A stretch of DNA of 64,000 nucleotides from NCBI RefSeq assembly GCF_030012985.1, contig NZ_CP120233.1, forward strand, positions 1,905,001 through 1,969,000. The letters are read 5' to 3'. The notes under the pieces were generated by a model that was not told the DNA's origin, searched no databases, and saw only the letters and a program-made list of their open reading frames with translations. Made by a program: the position numbers and the translations under genes. Every line of letters begins with the position of its first letter. Positions within the stretch are counted from its first letter, which is position 1. Of the stretch, positions 37,790 to 45,789 are shown piece after piece. This DNA is from Microbulbifer sp. VAAF005. GTDB taxonomy: Bacteria; Pseudomonadota; Gammaproteobacteria; Pseudomonadales; Cellvibrionaceae.

Positions 37790-38785
37790 TTAGCAGGGCG
37801 TAGCTGAGAGGAGGCGCCGACAGTCGCTTATACCGTGTACCCAGCGTTTATCGAGTTGAGCACAAACTTTTTGTACAACCTCTACCGATCCCACCAAGCC
37901 TTTAAAGCGACTTTCAAAGTTCCGGCTGAGATAGAGCCAGTGCTTGGGTGAAATGCCGAGTCGCTCCAGAATAGGAGGTATGTTTTTGGCAATACAACCC
38001 CGTTTTCTTGGGTCTAAATGCCGGCCGCTCCAGTCCACTAGCTCCAAATAGTGATCCAGCTGGAAAGGAAGCCCTTTCGGCATATTCAAACGCTCACCGC
38101 CGACAAACGGACTTAGATTTTTGGGCTGCTTACCTGAGACTGCCGCACGAATACGCCGTTGAATCGAAGTGTAATCAGACTCTTCAGGTGTCTGGGCAAT
38201 ATTGGCACGGATGGGGTTAAGGTCTACATAGGCCATACAGGCGGCGAGTGCTCTTTCATCCAGTAAAGCCTGAGACTTGAACCGGCCCTCCCAAAAGCGG
38301 CCTGTACAGTTGTCTTCAGCATTGGCCTGGCGGGCGATGGATTCATTTAAACAGCGCATAAACCAGCTGATATCCATTAGACGCTCCCGCCATAGGGAAA
38401 CGACCTCTTTTAGCCTGTCTTCTTCAGCGTGATCGAGAGTATCGCCCTGAAGATAGCGCTGGGCCAAGCTAGAGGCTTTGAAGAGTTTTTTCCAGCGAGT
38501 AATTACCTCTGCAAGAGACCACTTGTTAGCCGATTTTGTGTCGATATAGAGCACTATATGGTAGTGGTTACTCATTACTGCATAGGCTGCAATATCTAAC
38601 GCAAACACCTCGGCTAACTTATGCATACGGCTTTCAATCCATTCGCGCCGATGCTCGTAATCTTTTCCGGATTCAGTATCTCTGCCACAGAGAAATGCAC
38701 GCCGTACACAGCGGGAGACACAGTGATAGTACGGTGTTGCATCAAGAGATATCTGGGTGCTTCGCGGTAGAGTCATCGGCTGCAC
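37790..38785 (-). CDS. REP-associated tyrosine transposase-like protein (Y1_Tnp), copy B
   Basis: 331 aa, same domain layout as copy A at 31027-32028 (HYH motif in AVMSNHYHIVL; CTGRFWEGRFKSQALLD). Differences are scattered single substitutions such as TRWKKL for TRWQQL. Both copies are intact, which suggests recent duplication or ongoing activity. Confidence 0.85.
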   Translation of the reverse strand: MQPMTLPRSTQISLDATPYYHCVSRCVRRAFLCGRDTESGKDYEHRREWIESRMHKLAEVFALDIAAYAVMSNHYHIVLYIDTKSANKWSLAEVITRWKKLFKASSLAQRYLQGDTLDHAEEDRLKEVVSLWRERLMDISWFMRCLNESIARQANAEDNCTGRFWEGRFKSQALLDERALAACMAYVDLNPIRANIAQTPEESDYTSIQRRIRAAVSGKQPKNLSPFVGGERLNMPKGLPFQLDHYLELVDWSGRHLDPRKRGCIAKNIPPILERLGISPKHWLYLSRNFESRFKGLVGSVEVVQKVCAQLDKRWVHGISDCRRLLSATPC

Positions 38786-38917
38786 GCATGCTTATATGTA
38801 TAAACATACAGCATTTTGTGGGATTTTAATCTTTTGTCAATAGGGCTGGCGGTTTATACTTTCTATTTGGTGGGTGTCCAGGATAGTTGTTCCTTTGGTG
38901 GGTGTCCAGGATAGTTG

Positions 38918-39021
38918 TTCGTTGCCATTCGCCAGTAGTTAGCATTTAATAGAATCCATTAAAAGGCGATTTCCCTAAAGGGGACTTTCGCTCCATTAGT
39001 CCGCGCCCATGCAGGGGCTAC
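38918..39021 (-). mobile_element. Group IIC-attC intron g, 5' part
   Basis: GTTGCCATTCGCCAGTAGTT...CATTAAAAGG...GGGGACTTTCG...GGGGCTAC, the conserved right side of the intron with several substitutions at its first bases (GTAGCCCC on the minus strand). Confidence 0.75.
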
Positions 39022-39063
39022 CAAAGCGTGCAACCTGACGGTTTTACCGCCGGCTCGTTAGGC
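39022..39063 (+). repeat. attC remainder after intron g
   Basis: CAAAGCG... to core GTTAGGC at 39057-39063 with an internal GACGGTTTTACCGCC hairpin. Consensus core. Confidence 0.65.
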
Positions 39064-39098
39064 GATCGCGCCATCAACAATATTACAAGGAAGAAATA

Positions 39099-39608
39099 AT
39101 GATATTGGAAACTACACTAACCAAACATGAAGCTATTTCTAAATTTAGGGAGCAAAATAGGATAGCTAAGCCGGTTATTTATCTAAAGCAACTTGATAAA
39201 CAAATGATTTATCGAATGGGAAAAAATGATACTACAAGAATAACCAGATTAAGACATCATGAAGATAGCCGCCCAATGAAGAGTGTTAATAAAAGAACGG
39301 GGATTGAAACCTCGAAGAGGAATGAAATAATCACCTTCAAAGAAAACGATGAGCTTTATGTATTAGAAAAATCAGGCGGCGTCTCTTTATTTGATGCTAT
39401 GAGCCCAAAACTAAAAATGGGAAAAAATGATTGCTGGTATTATGTGCCAAAGAATGTCGTTATACCAGAGGGAATTCTTATCGCCAAGGATGTTGAGCCT
39501 GACGCATATGGACATTTTCACTATGCTTTCCAGCCTGCATACAGCATGAAATTATCAGAATTCACTGATAAACTGAGTGAAATTGGAACACAGATGAGAA
39601 AGGTATGA
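39099..39608 (+). CDS. Tse2-like (ADP-ribosyltransferase-fold) toxin, cassette gene
   Basis: 169 aa. The C-terminal half follows the Tse2 pattern: GGVSLFD (93-99), then a Trp and IPEGILIAKD (122-131), HYAFQPAYSM (141-150) and a final SEFTDKL helix, comparable to GTSVFD...IPxxLxVxxD...HYxIxPxxxM in Pseudomonas Tse2. Tse2 is a cytotoxic effector with an NAD-dependent fold. The gene starts after ACAAGGAAGAAATA and overlaps the next small gene by ATGA, the usual toxin-antitoxin layout. The family call is by motif recollection. Confidence 0.65.
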   Translation: MILETTLTKHEAISKFREQNRIAKPVIYLKQLDKQMIYRMGKNDTTRITRLRHHEDSRPMKSVNKRTGIETSKRNEIITFKENDELYVLEKSGGVSLFDAMSPKLKMGKNDCWYYVPKNVVIPEGILIAKDVEPDAYGHFHYAFQPAYSMKLSEFTDKLSEIGTQMRKV

Positions 39609-39841
39609 GTGAGTTAAGAGAATTATCTTATAAGGAAATATCATATATCCGTTCAGCTTTGGAAGGTTATATTGGTCTTTTGAAGCTAGATATTGAATCT
39701 GAAGATACAGATGATGATGAAAGAATGGATCTTCAAGAAGATTTACTGTTTTATGAAAAACTTCTGTATACTTTTCAGAAATCTGAGAAGCAATCTGTTG
39801 ATTTAAAACAAATTCAATCTATCGCCATCAAGAAAAGGTAG
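39605..39841 (+). CDS. Likely antitoxin/immunity partner of the Tse2-like toxin
   Basis: 78 aa, acidic, predicted all-helical (SYIRSALEGYIGLLKLDIESEDTDDDERMDLQEDLLFYEKLLYTFQKSE). ATGA overlap with the upstream toxin gene gives coupled translation. No DNA-binding motif; neutralisation by direct binding, as by Tsi2, is the likely role (inference). Not similar enough to Tsi2 for me to name it so. Confidence 0.6.
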   Translation: MSELRELSYKEISYIRSALEGYIGLLKLDIESEDTDDDERMDLQEDLLFYEKLLYTFQKSEKQSVDLKQIQSIAIKKR

Positions 39842-39868
39842 CGCTTAGTATTTAGTTTCGCCACCTAA

Positions 39869-40337
39869 ATTGGGTAACCGATAGTTTCTAACTACCGGCC
39901 CCCACACTACCCATCGTGCGAGTTCACAATGGGCGGTTCCCGATCCGCAATGAATTTCTATCCAGCGATAGTGTCGAGCAGCTCTTCATTTGAGTAGAGT
40001 ATCACTGCGGTGCGCTACTTCCAAGTCAGCGGCCACGCCGACAACTTCACAGAAACAAGCTAAACTGATCTCCGCAGATAAGAGCGTGAACTTTCACTAC
40101 ACAACTACATCATTGACTCTGCCCGTTAGATCATCTGGCTTCGGTGATCTTCCCCACCTCGCCTACGAGCTCAGCCTTATAGGATATTTCTGTTTATCAG
40201 TTCGTGGTCTTACCAGCGGTTTCCTCTCCACAAAACCTCACGATATTACAGTTGCCATTCGCTGGTAGTTAGCATTAAATGGTGATCCTCCTACAGGGGA
40301 CTTTCATTCCATTAGTTCACGCCGATGCTGGGAATAC
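39869..40337 (-). mobile_element. Group IIC-attC intron h (469 bp, short subtype)
   Basis: Same ends and the same internal junction as intron f (GCGGTGCGC followed by TACTTCCAAGTCAGCGGCC). Flanks TAA and CAAG. Confidence 0.85.
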
Positions 40338-40414
40338 CAAGTGTAGGCAGCACCGCCCCTTTGGGGCTGGACAATCACGCTACGCTCCAGCAACTACTGG
40401 TAAAATCGTTATGT
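40338..40414 (+). repeat. attC remainder after intron h
   Basis: CAAGTGTAGG... with CCCCTTTGGGGCTGGAC arms, ending at core GTTATGT (40408-40414). Confidence 0.65.
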
Positions 40415-40427
40415 GGAAGTATATATA

Positions 40428-40766
40428 TTGAAGAAATTATCGGTACTGTTGAGTACTATTCTTTATATATCTTGTACGAATAACATCCCATATATCCCCA
40501 TCGCGAAGGATAACTACGGGGATGATACTCCTGGCTACAAAGAGAAAAACTTAGGCAGTGGTCGCTACGATATTGAAGTGTGGGGGTACGAAAATACTAA
40601 AGAAGAATTGTATGTATATTATCTGCATAGGCGATCCCAAGAGCTCTGTAAATCTGGATATACATATATACCCAGTGAAGTTGTAGAGATCGTTATGGTA
40701 TCTAGTGGCAGGCAACCCAAAGTGAATTCAGGTAGATTGTGGAGTATACAGTGTGTAAATCCATAG
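40428..40766 (+). CDS. Small lipoprotein, CC0125/CC1285-like
   Basis: 112 aa from the TTG at 40428 (LKKLSVLLSTILYISCTN), chosen because it gives a lipoprotein signal with lipobox YISC; a GTG at 40413 in the same frame adds five residues. The mature part has SGRYDIEVWGYENTKEELYVYYLHRRSQELCKSGYTYI, the pattern of CC0125/CC1285-type lipoproteins. The start overlaps the attC core region. Function unknown. Confidence 0.6.
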   Translation: MKKLSVLLSTILYISCTNNIPYIPIAKDNYGDDTPGYKEKNLGSGRYDIEVWGYENTKEELYVYYLHRRSQELCKSGYTYIPSEVVEIVMVSSGRQPKVNSGRLWSIQCVNP

Positions 40767-40777
40767 CTGCCACATGA

Positions 40778-40877
40778 ATCGGGTAGCCGGTAGTTTCTAA
40801 CTACTAGCCCCCACACTACCCATCATGCGAGTCTGCAATGAGCAGCTTCCAATCCGTAATGAATATCTACCCAGCAG
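40778..40877 (-). mobile_element. Group IIC-attC intron i, truncated (3' end)
   Basis: Follows TGA (in place of the usual TAA). Breaks off after CTACCCAGC, where a solo AGATCTAGGACAGCC unit of the RAYT repeat begins. The intron 5' part is missing. Confidence 0.7.
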
Positions 40878-40926
40878 AAGATCTAGGACAGCCAAAGACT
40901 GGGAGGTGGTGCCGCCGAACCTGCAC

Positions 40927-40966
40927 AAGCTTCCTTTGAATAGACCGCTGAATCTGGCATTATGCA
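40927..40966 (+). repeat. attC remainder after intron i
   Basis: CAAGCTTCC... to core GCATTATGC at 40958-40966. The left boundary matches the CAAG seen next to all other introns although the intron 5' end is gone. Confidence 0.5.
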
Positions 40967-41053
40967 CTTAAACCATTATCGTTAAACTAATAAAGGATAA
41001 GCTTAATAATCGCGTTTTTATCCTTTCATGATTCGTACGGAAGTGAAATTCAT

Positions 41054-41818
41054 ATGGAAAAAAGTTACAAATTAAAACCTGACCAAATAGAACGACTGGT
41101 TCCAGACATTGGATTCGCTTTTGCTACAGATATGATAACCGTAGAAGGAAAGAATGTTGATTATATGGTGAGACAGCAGCCTGATCGTGAAGATGATAGT
41201 GGCTGGATATTCTATGGTGGCGGCGAAACACAAGAGTATATGGATAATTCTAATAACACTTCTCTTTTAAGTATTAATACAGTCGCAAATTATGACCCAG
41301 AAATTATCGGATTTCTTACCTACCCTCCCGGAACCGAGATAGAACGAAATAAAGACGGACGATTGCAAGTCGTAACATCCACAGTTAATGAGCCGGAGGT
41401 GGTCTTTCTTCCTCCTGTCGATAGAGGCCCTATTAAGATTTCAAAAAACTGGAGCTTTAATATTTCAGGCCATATGCTAAAACGCCTCGATAAGGGAAGC
41501 CTCGTAATTTGGCGCCCGGAGTTTACTATCTGGTTAGGCTCTTATGATGCAAATGGTGCTGGAATAGAAGAAAGGATTAGCAACGTAATCAAAACTGCGT
41601 CACCAGATAAAACTGACTTTCTAGAAATTCAAGAAGATGGCGTTCACAAGATCAAATATCACTTACAAGAAGTTACAGATGGAAAAGAACAAAACGCTGT
41701 ATATATTTTCGCCTTAACTGACAATCAAGAAATACACATGGCGATATATTATGACAACCCTAACGATTTGCTAGAAATTGAAGAAATTTGGAAAACACTC
41801 AAGTATACAGGCATATAA
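41054..41818 (+). CDS. DUF2185 (Imm33-like) cassette protein
   Basis: 254 aa. Residues about 17-100 (IGFAFATDMITVEGKNVDYMVRQQPDREDDSGWIFYGGGETQEYMDNSNNTSLLSINTVANYDPEIIGFL) match DUF2185, a domain found in predicted immunity proteins. The C-terminal half (about 125-254) is a separate unrecognised domain. No toxin gene is adjacent. Stop TAA abuts intron j. Confidence 0.72.
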   Translation: MEKSYKLKPDQIERLVPDIGFAFATDMITVEGKNVDYMVRQQPDREDDSGWIFYGGGETQEYMDNSNNTSLLSINTVANYDPEIIGFLTYPPGTEIERNKDGRLQVVTSTVNEPEVVFLPPVDRGPIKISKNWSFNISGHMLKRLDKGSLVIWRPEFTIWLGSYDANGAGIEERISNVIKTASPDKTDFLEIQEDGVHKIKYHLQEVTDGKEQNAVYIFALTDNQEIHMAIYYDNPNDLLEIEEIWKTLKYTGI

Positions 41819-42251
41819 ATCGGGTAGTCGGTAGTTTCTAGCTACCGGCCCCCACACCACCCATCGTACAGGTCCGCAATAGTCAGTTCTCTATCCATCA
41901 TGAATCCCTACCCAACGATAGTGTCGAGCAGCTCTTCATTTGAGTTGGGTGTCATCGCTGTGAGCTACTTCTGAATCAGCAGCTACGCCGACAACTTGAA
42001 AGCAGCAAGCTAAACAGATCTCTCCAGATAAGAACGTAAGCTTTCACTACACAACTGCATCATTGACTCTGCCCGTTATCGGTATCCTTAGCCACATCGT
42101 CTCCAGCCTAAGCCTTATAGGATATTTCTATTTGCCAGCGCGTAGTTTTGCTAGCGGTTTCTTCCCCACAAGACCAGGTGGTGTTGCAGTTGTCATTCGC
42201 TAGTAATTATCATTTAATGGGACCCATTGGTCCACGCCCATCAGGGCGTAC
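41819..42251 (-). mobile_element. Group IIC-attC intron j (433 bp, short subtype)
   Basis: Same junction type as f and h (GCTGTGAGCTACTTCTGAATC...). Additional small deletions near the right end (CCCATTGGTCCACGCCCATC). Flanks TAA and CAAG. Confidence 0.83.
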
Positions 42252-42320
42252 CAAGCGTGGGCACGCCGACGAAACTGGCGCTGCGCTTCAATTTTGCTCT
42301 TGCTACGAGCGTGAGGGGTA
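42252..42320 (+). repeat. attC remainder after intron j (degenerate)
   Basis: CAAGCGTGGGCACGCC... to GAGCGTGAGG; the GTTRRRY core is lost or strongly altered. Confidence 0.4.
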
Positions 42321-42323
42321 CGC

Positions 42324-42602
42324 ATGGATATTACGATTGATGGGCCAACTTTCTACGACCAAGAGGATGAAAATATTTTCTTTTCCTGTATCTATCAGCT
42401 TCCTGATTACAAACAGGTGCGAGGTCATGGAATGGAGCTAACTATCAGCTTTAACCACTCACCTTCAGATGAGGCCATAATTAAGTTATTGGTAATCTGT
42501 AGGCGCTGGCATATTAATGCAAATATACTTGAGCGCTTTAAACGTAAAACAAATTTAGAGTGCTACTTGTGGCAAAATGAAATCCCACAATCAAGCACCT
42601 AA
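42324..42602 (+). CDS. Small cassette protein, paralogue of the gene at 23253
   Basis: 92 aa, acidic. FYDQEDENIFFSCIYQLPDYKQVRGHGMELTISF is shared with the 23253 gene; its C-terminus is intact (ERFKRKTNLECYLWQNEIPQSST). Function unknown; two copies about 19 kb apart in one array indicate an independently acquired or duplicated cassette. Confidence 0.6.
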   Translation: MDITIDGPTFYDQEDENIFFSCIYQLPDYKQVRGHGMELTISFNHSPSDEAIIKLLVICRRWHINANILERFKRKTNLECYLWQNEIPQSST

Positions 42603-42668
42603 CAAATAAAAGCTGTACGCCCTACGGGCTGGACGTGCTAACGTGCACCGCTGCTTTGGGCATTATGT
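42600..42668 (+). repeat. Intact attC site without intron
   Basis: TAACAAATAAAAGCTGTACG... to ...GGGCATTATGTG. R'' TAACAAA, R' CATTATG, and the CGCCC/GGGC arms are present. It shows what the intron-split sites looked like before insertion; its target differs at the fourth to seventh bases (CAAA not CAAG). Confidence 0.7.
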
Positions 42669-42684
42669 GTAGTGGCGAGAAAAA

Positions 42685-42960
42685 ATGAAAACCTTTGCAT
42701 TAGGCTTGATTATCATTGGTAGTGTCATTGGTCTGTTGAACTGGGGATCAGGGCTCAATGCTTTAATAAAGGAAGGTAGTACATCATTTCTCCCATATAT
42801 AGGCGGTATAATTTGTTTGGGTGGGGTATATTTACATCCAACATTGAACTTGTCATATTATTGGTGGGTTGCTTTAATCATAGACTTTACATTGCTTCCA
42901 TTAATATTAGTGTTAGCTTGTCAAACTGCTAGAAATATAGGAAGACATGAAAACACATAA
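42685..42960 (+). CDS. Small membrane protein, unknown
   Basis: 91 aa with three hydrophobic segments (about 3-22, 32-52, 56-82). No recognised family. Starts 17 bp after the attC core; its stop TAA abuts the 131-bp intron k. Confidence 0.55.
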   Translation: MKTFALGLIIIGSVIGLLNWGSGLNALIKEGSTSFLPYIGGIICLGGVYLHPTLNLSYYWWVALIIDFTLLPLILVLACQTARNIGRHENT

Positions 42961-43091
42961 ACCGGGTAACTGGTAGTTCTTAGCTACCGGCCCCCACACC
43001 ACCCATCGTGTGGGTCCGTAATGGGAGGTTCCCAGGTAATCCTCCTACATGGGACTATCACCCCATTAGTTCACGTTCATGCTGGGCTTAC
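42961..43091 (-). mobile_element. Group IIC-attC intron k, 131-bp minimal derivative
   Basis: Keeps only the domain V/VI end (ACCGGGTAACTGG... to GGGAGGTTCCC) joined to the first 55 bp of domain I (AATCCTCCTACATGGGACTA... to GGGCTTAC). Both flanks (TAA and CAAG) are retained, so the deletion is purely internal. Confidence 0.8.
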
Positions 43092-43155
43092 CAAGCGGCA
43101 GTAATACGCCGCTGGACTCGCAACAAGTTACTCACCAATGTAGCGGATATTATGT
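43092..43155 (+). repeat. attC remainder after intron k
   Basis: CAAGCGGC... GCCGCTGGACTCG... to core ATATTATGT near 43148-43155. Confidence 0.55.
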
Positions 43156-43171
43156 ATCTTAGGAGAAATAA

Positions 43172-43687
43172 ATGCTAAAGAAATTTTTATCAGGAGTTAT
43201 TTTTGGTTCAGGTTTTGCTGTAGCAGCTTTATCTTTATATACAGCTTGGATGTTTTACGTAATACCACCATTAGTTATTCAAAACTTCGATTCCGAGATG
43301 ACTATTACAGAAGCTTCTTCCATAGAAAACAATAAATATCCTAATACTCCAAATTTCCATGAATTATCTGTGGATGAGATGATCGAAAAGGCTACTGTAA
43401 TCCTTACTGTGAGATATGAGCCTGGTGAAGATGGTAATTATAAAAGTGTGGTTGAAGATATCTTGAAGCAAGAAGATGGAGTTGACTTATATTATGGAGT
43501 CGGTGAAGTGTATGAAGAAAATACTCATGACAAAATGTCAGATGATTTTACTCCAAAGAAAGCGGTAGTATTCATGCAAGGCAATCCTGCAAGTATGAGA
43601 TATTCAACCGCATATAGTGGGGAAAGAATCAGGGGGCTGGGTGGTATTTCTTTAGATTTGCTTAAAGAAAAATGCAGTAAAACCTAA
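43172..43687 (+). CDS. Membrane-anchored cassette protein, unknown
   Basis: 171 aa. Residues 5-30 are a hydrophobic anchor; the rest is an acidic extracytoplasmic domain (HELSVDEMIEKATVILTVRYEPGEDGNYKSVVEDILKQEDGVDLYYGVGEVY). The repeated pattern of a Cys-poor beta-rich domain resembles the protein at 51175 (EVVEVSQNR...), loosely. ATG after CTTAGGAGAAATAA. Stop abuts intron l. Confidence 0.55.
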   Translation: MLKKFLSGVIFGSGFAVAALSLYTAWMFYVIPPLVIQNFDSEMTITEASSIENNKYPNTPNFHELSVDEMIEKATVILTVRYEPGEDGNYKSVVEDILKQEDGVDLYYGVGEVYEENTHDKMSDDFTPKKAVVFMQGNPASMRYSTAYSGERIRGLGGISLDLLKEKCSKT

Positions 43688-44396
43688 ATCGGGTAGCCGG
43701 TAGTTTCTAGCTACCGGCCTCCACACCACCCATCGAGTGGATCCGCAATGGGCTGTTTCCTATCCATAATGAATCTCTACCCAACGATAGGATCAAGTAG
43801 CTCTTCATTTGAGCTGAGTGACATAGCAAAGAACCACCTTAACTTTATTCGCCTGGAAATATATCAGTAGGCTACCCAGTCTTTTAACTCATGAATTAAG
43901 GTTCAGGCCTCCACCGTGTCCAAATTATTAACCTTGGTATTTGGCTACTATGCCATCGGTTGACTTATGTTTAATTACCTTGGCCATTACTGACCGAGGC
44001 ACTGCCGTGTCCCACCATTTTTGTCTGCCCCACGATGGTGGCTAGCGGATTGCGCCTACTTAGGACTCAGCCACTACACCGACAGCTTCATAGCAGCAAG
44101 TTAAACAGATCTCTCCAGATAAGAACTTGAGCTTTCACTACACAACTGCATCATTGACTCTCCCCCCTAAGATAACACCGCTCCAGTGCTCTTGGCCACC
44201 TTACCTCCAGGCTAGCCTTATAAGATGTTTCCGGTCATCAGCTCGTAGTTTTGCTAGCAGCTTACTCCCCCACAAGACCTTACAATATTACAGTTGTTAC
44301 CATTCGTTAGTAGTTAGCATTTAATGGGACCCATTAAATCGTGACCTTACTATAAGGAACTTTCACCCCATTAGTCCATGCCCATGCCGGGTATAC
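43688..44396 (-). mobile_element. Group IIC-attC intron l, full size (709 bp)
   Basis: Second full-size copy, collinear with intron a over its entire length with scattered substitutions. Right flank is CGAG instead of CAAG. No ORF. Confidence 0.85.
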
Positions 44397-44474
44397 CGAG
44401 ACCATCACCTTCAAGCCTATCGGCAAAGGTCAGCCTACGCTGCACTCCGGCTGCCGGCCATCGCAGCGTTAGGA
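44397..44474 (+). repeat. attC remainder after intron l
   Basis: CGAGACCATC... GGCTGCCGGCCATCGCAGC to core GTTAGGA at 44468-44474. Confidence 0.6.
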
Positions 44475-44491
44475 CACATGAGATTCTGAAC

Positions 44492-44632
44492 ATGGATGAT
44501 GAAGTAATCGAACATAGCGATGAAGAGAAAAAGCTTCCCGGCGGAGGAAAAATAGTGAAAACTTCGCACAGGGCGCTTCAAGCTGCTGGCGGCCAGTTTC
44601 AGTATTCGATGAAGAGGGCTTTAGCGAGCTAA
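44492..44632 (+). CDS. 46-aa cassette ORF, possibly truncated
   Basis: MDDEVIEHSDEEKKLPGGGK... RALQAAGGQFQYSMKRALAS. Follows an attC core by 18 bp, as cassette genes do, but has a weak ribosome site and no known family. The sequence after it is disturbed by the IS30 remnant, so a longer gene may have been cut. Confidence 0.35.
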   Translation: MDDEVIEHSDEEKKLPGGGKIVKTSHRALQAAGGQFQYSMKRALAS

Positions 44633-44883
44633 CAGGGCTAGGTCAGCAGTTTAGTCACTACGCAATGACCGACCTTCCGATACGAATAGAGTTTAAACAT
44701 GAGTATTAGCACTAAATAAATATATATTGAAAAATCCTCAGTGGACGAGATTAAACAATTCAAATCGTTGGATGATTTAAAAAAGATCCTAGATTCCCAC
44801 AATAATCGACACACATGGCGATAGCGAAGGAGACCAACTGGCTGTAGGCTAGTTAGCCTCCACACAAACAAGCCAGGAACCTA

Positions 44884-45600
44884 ATGGGAACCCATACCAA
44901 CCAGCTGACCTCGAAAGAACGATACCAGATCGAAGTCCTCAATGGACAGAGCTATTCGGCTCGAGCCATTGCACTACAGCTCAATCGCTTTATCCATACT
45001 ATGCTGAGAGCGCTCATCTCCAGGCATTACAGCGGCGATATGGGGCTCGTAAGTACATCAAGTTTGACTTCGTCATGAAGGTACAAATCAACCGTCAGCT
45101 AAAAAACGTTAGCCCCGGACACGTTGCTAGCCCGGAGAAACTTGAGAAATGTGAGAAAACGATCAGTTGTTCTACTAGCGTCGCTGGATAGCTCAGCTTG
45201 GTTGGAGCTTGCAGCTTCCACGAAAAGGCAAAGTTTACCGAAAGCGTGCGGGAGCAAAGCTCATTCCGGAGCGTATTGATATTGAAGAACGACCTACGAT
45301 TATTAATGGAAACACCGAGCTCGGCCACTGGTAGAGCGATACGGTTTACAGCCAAGATAGTTCACTTGTGACTTTAGTTGAGCGAGTCTCTAAGTTGTTG
45401 CTCACTCGCAGGGTGCCCAACAATAGTAAGAGCACAATAAGTCGGACGATCAAGCAGATGCTGAAGCCGTATCAGGCAATATATAAAACGATAACCTTCG
45501 ATAACGGAGGGGAGTTTGCTGATCATCAATCGATTGCGCAGAAACTTGGGTGCGAAATATATTTTAGAAGGCCTTATCCCTTTTGAGATCTTGGATTGAA
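44884..45600 (+). pseudogene. IS30-family transposase remnant
   Basis: The 5' part encodes MGTHTNQLTSKERYQIEVLNGQSYSARAIALQLNRF, the IS30 helix-turn-helix start. After several frameshifts, TELGHW, DSSLVTLVERVSKLLLTRRV and TITFDNGGEF follow, the IS30 DDE core region. Multiple stops make it inactive. The remnant continues weakly to about 45780. Terminal repeats not identified. Confidence 0.75.
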
Positions 45601-45789
45601 CGAAAATACGAATGATCTACTGAGAAGTTTCTTCCCGGAAGGTATAAAATTTGACAAAATACTCAAAAGCCGTATAAACACTCATCCATGAAAGATTCTA
45701 AATTACTTGAGCCCACTAGAATTTCTAGCGGGCAGACGTGTGCCACTTATGTTGGCAATCTACGATCTTGGACAACAATATCCTTCATT

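Larger units (their letters stand above)
37546..38917 (-). mobile_element. Y1 (RAYT-like) transposase element, copy B, nested in intron g
   Basis: Begins with four copies of a CAGCAATCTAGGAC unit (37551-37606), then sequence nearly identical to copy A, and ends with two copies of TTTGGTGGGTGTCCAGGATA around 38860-38918. Intron sequence on both sides shows insertion into an intron. Confidence 0.75.

Noticed and set aside
27370-44396. The repeated elements as a DNA-transposon MITE
   Set aside because: No terminal inverted repeats and no target duplication; strict orientation and insertion at attC, plus domain I and V features, fit a group IIC intron instead.
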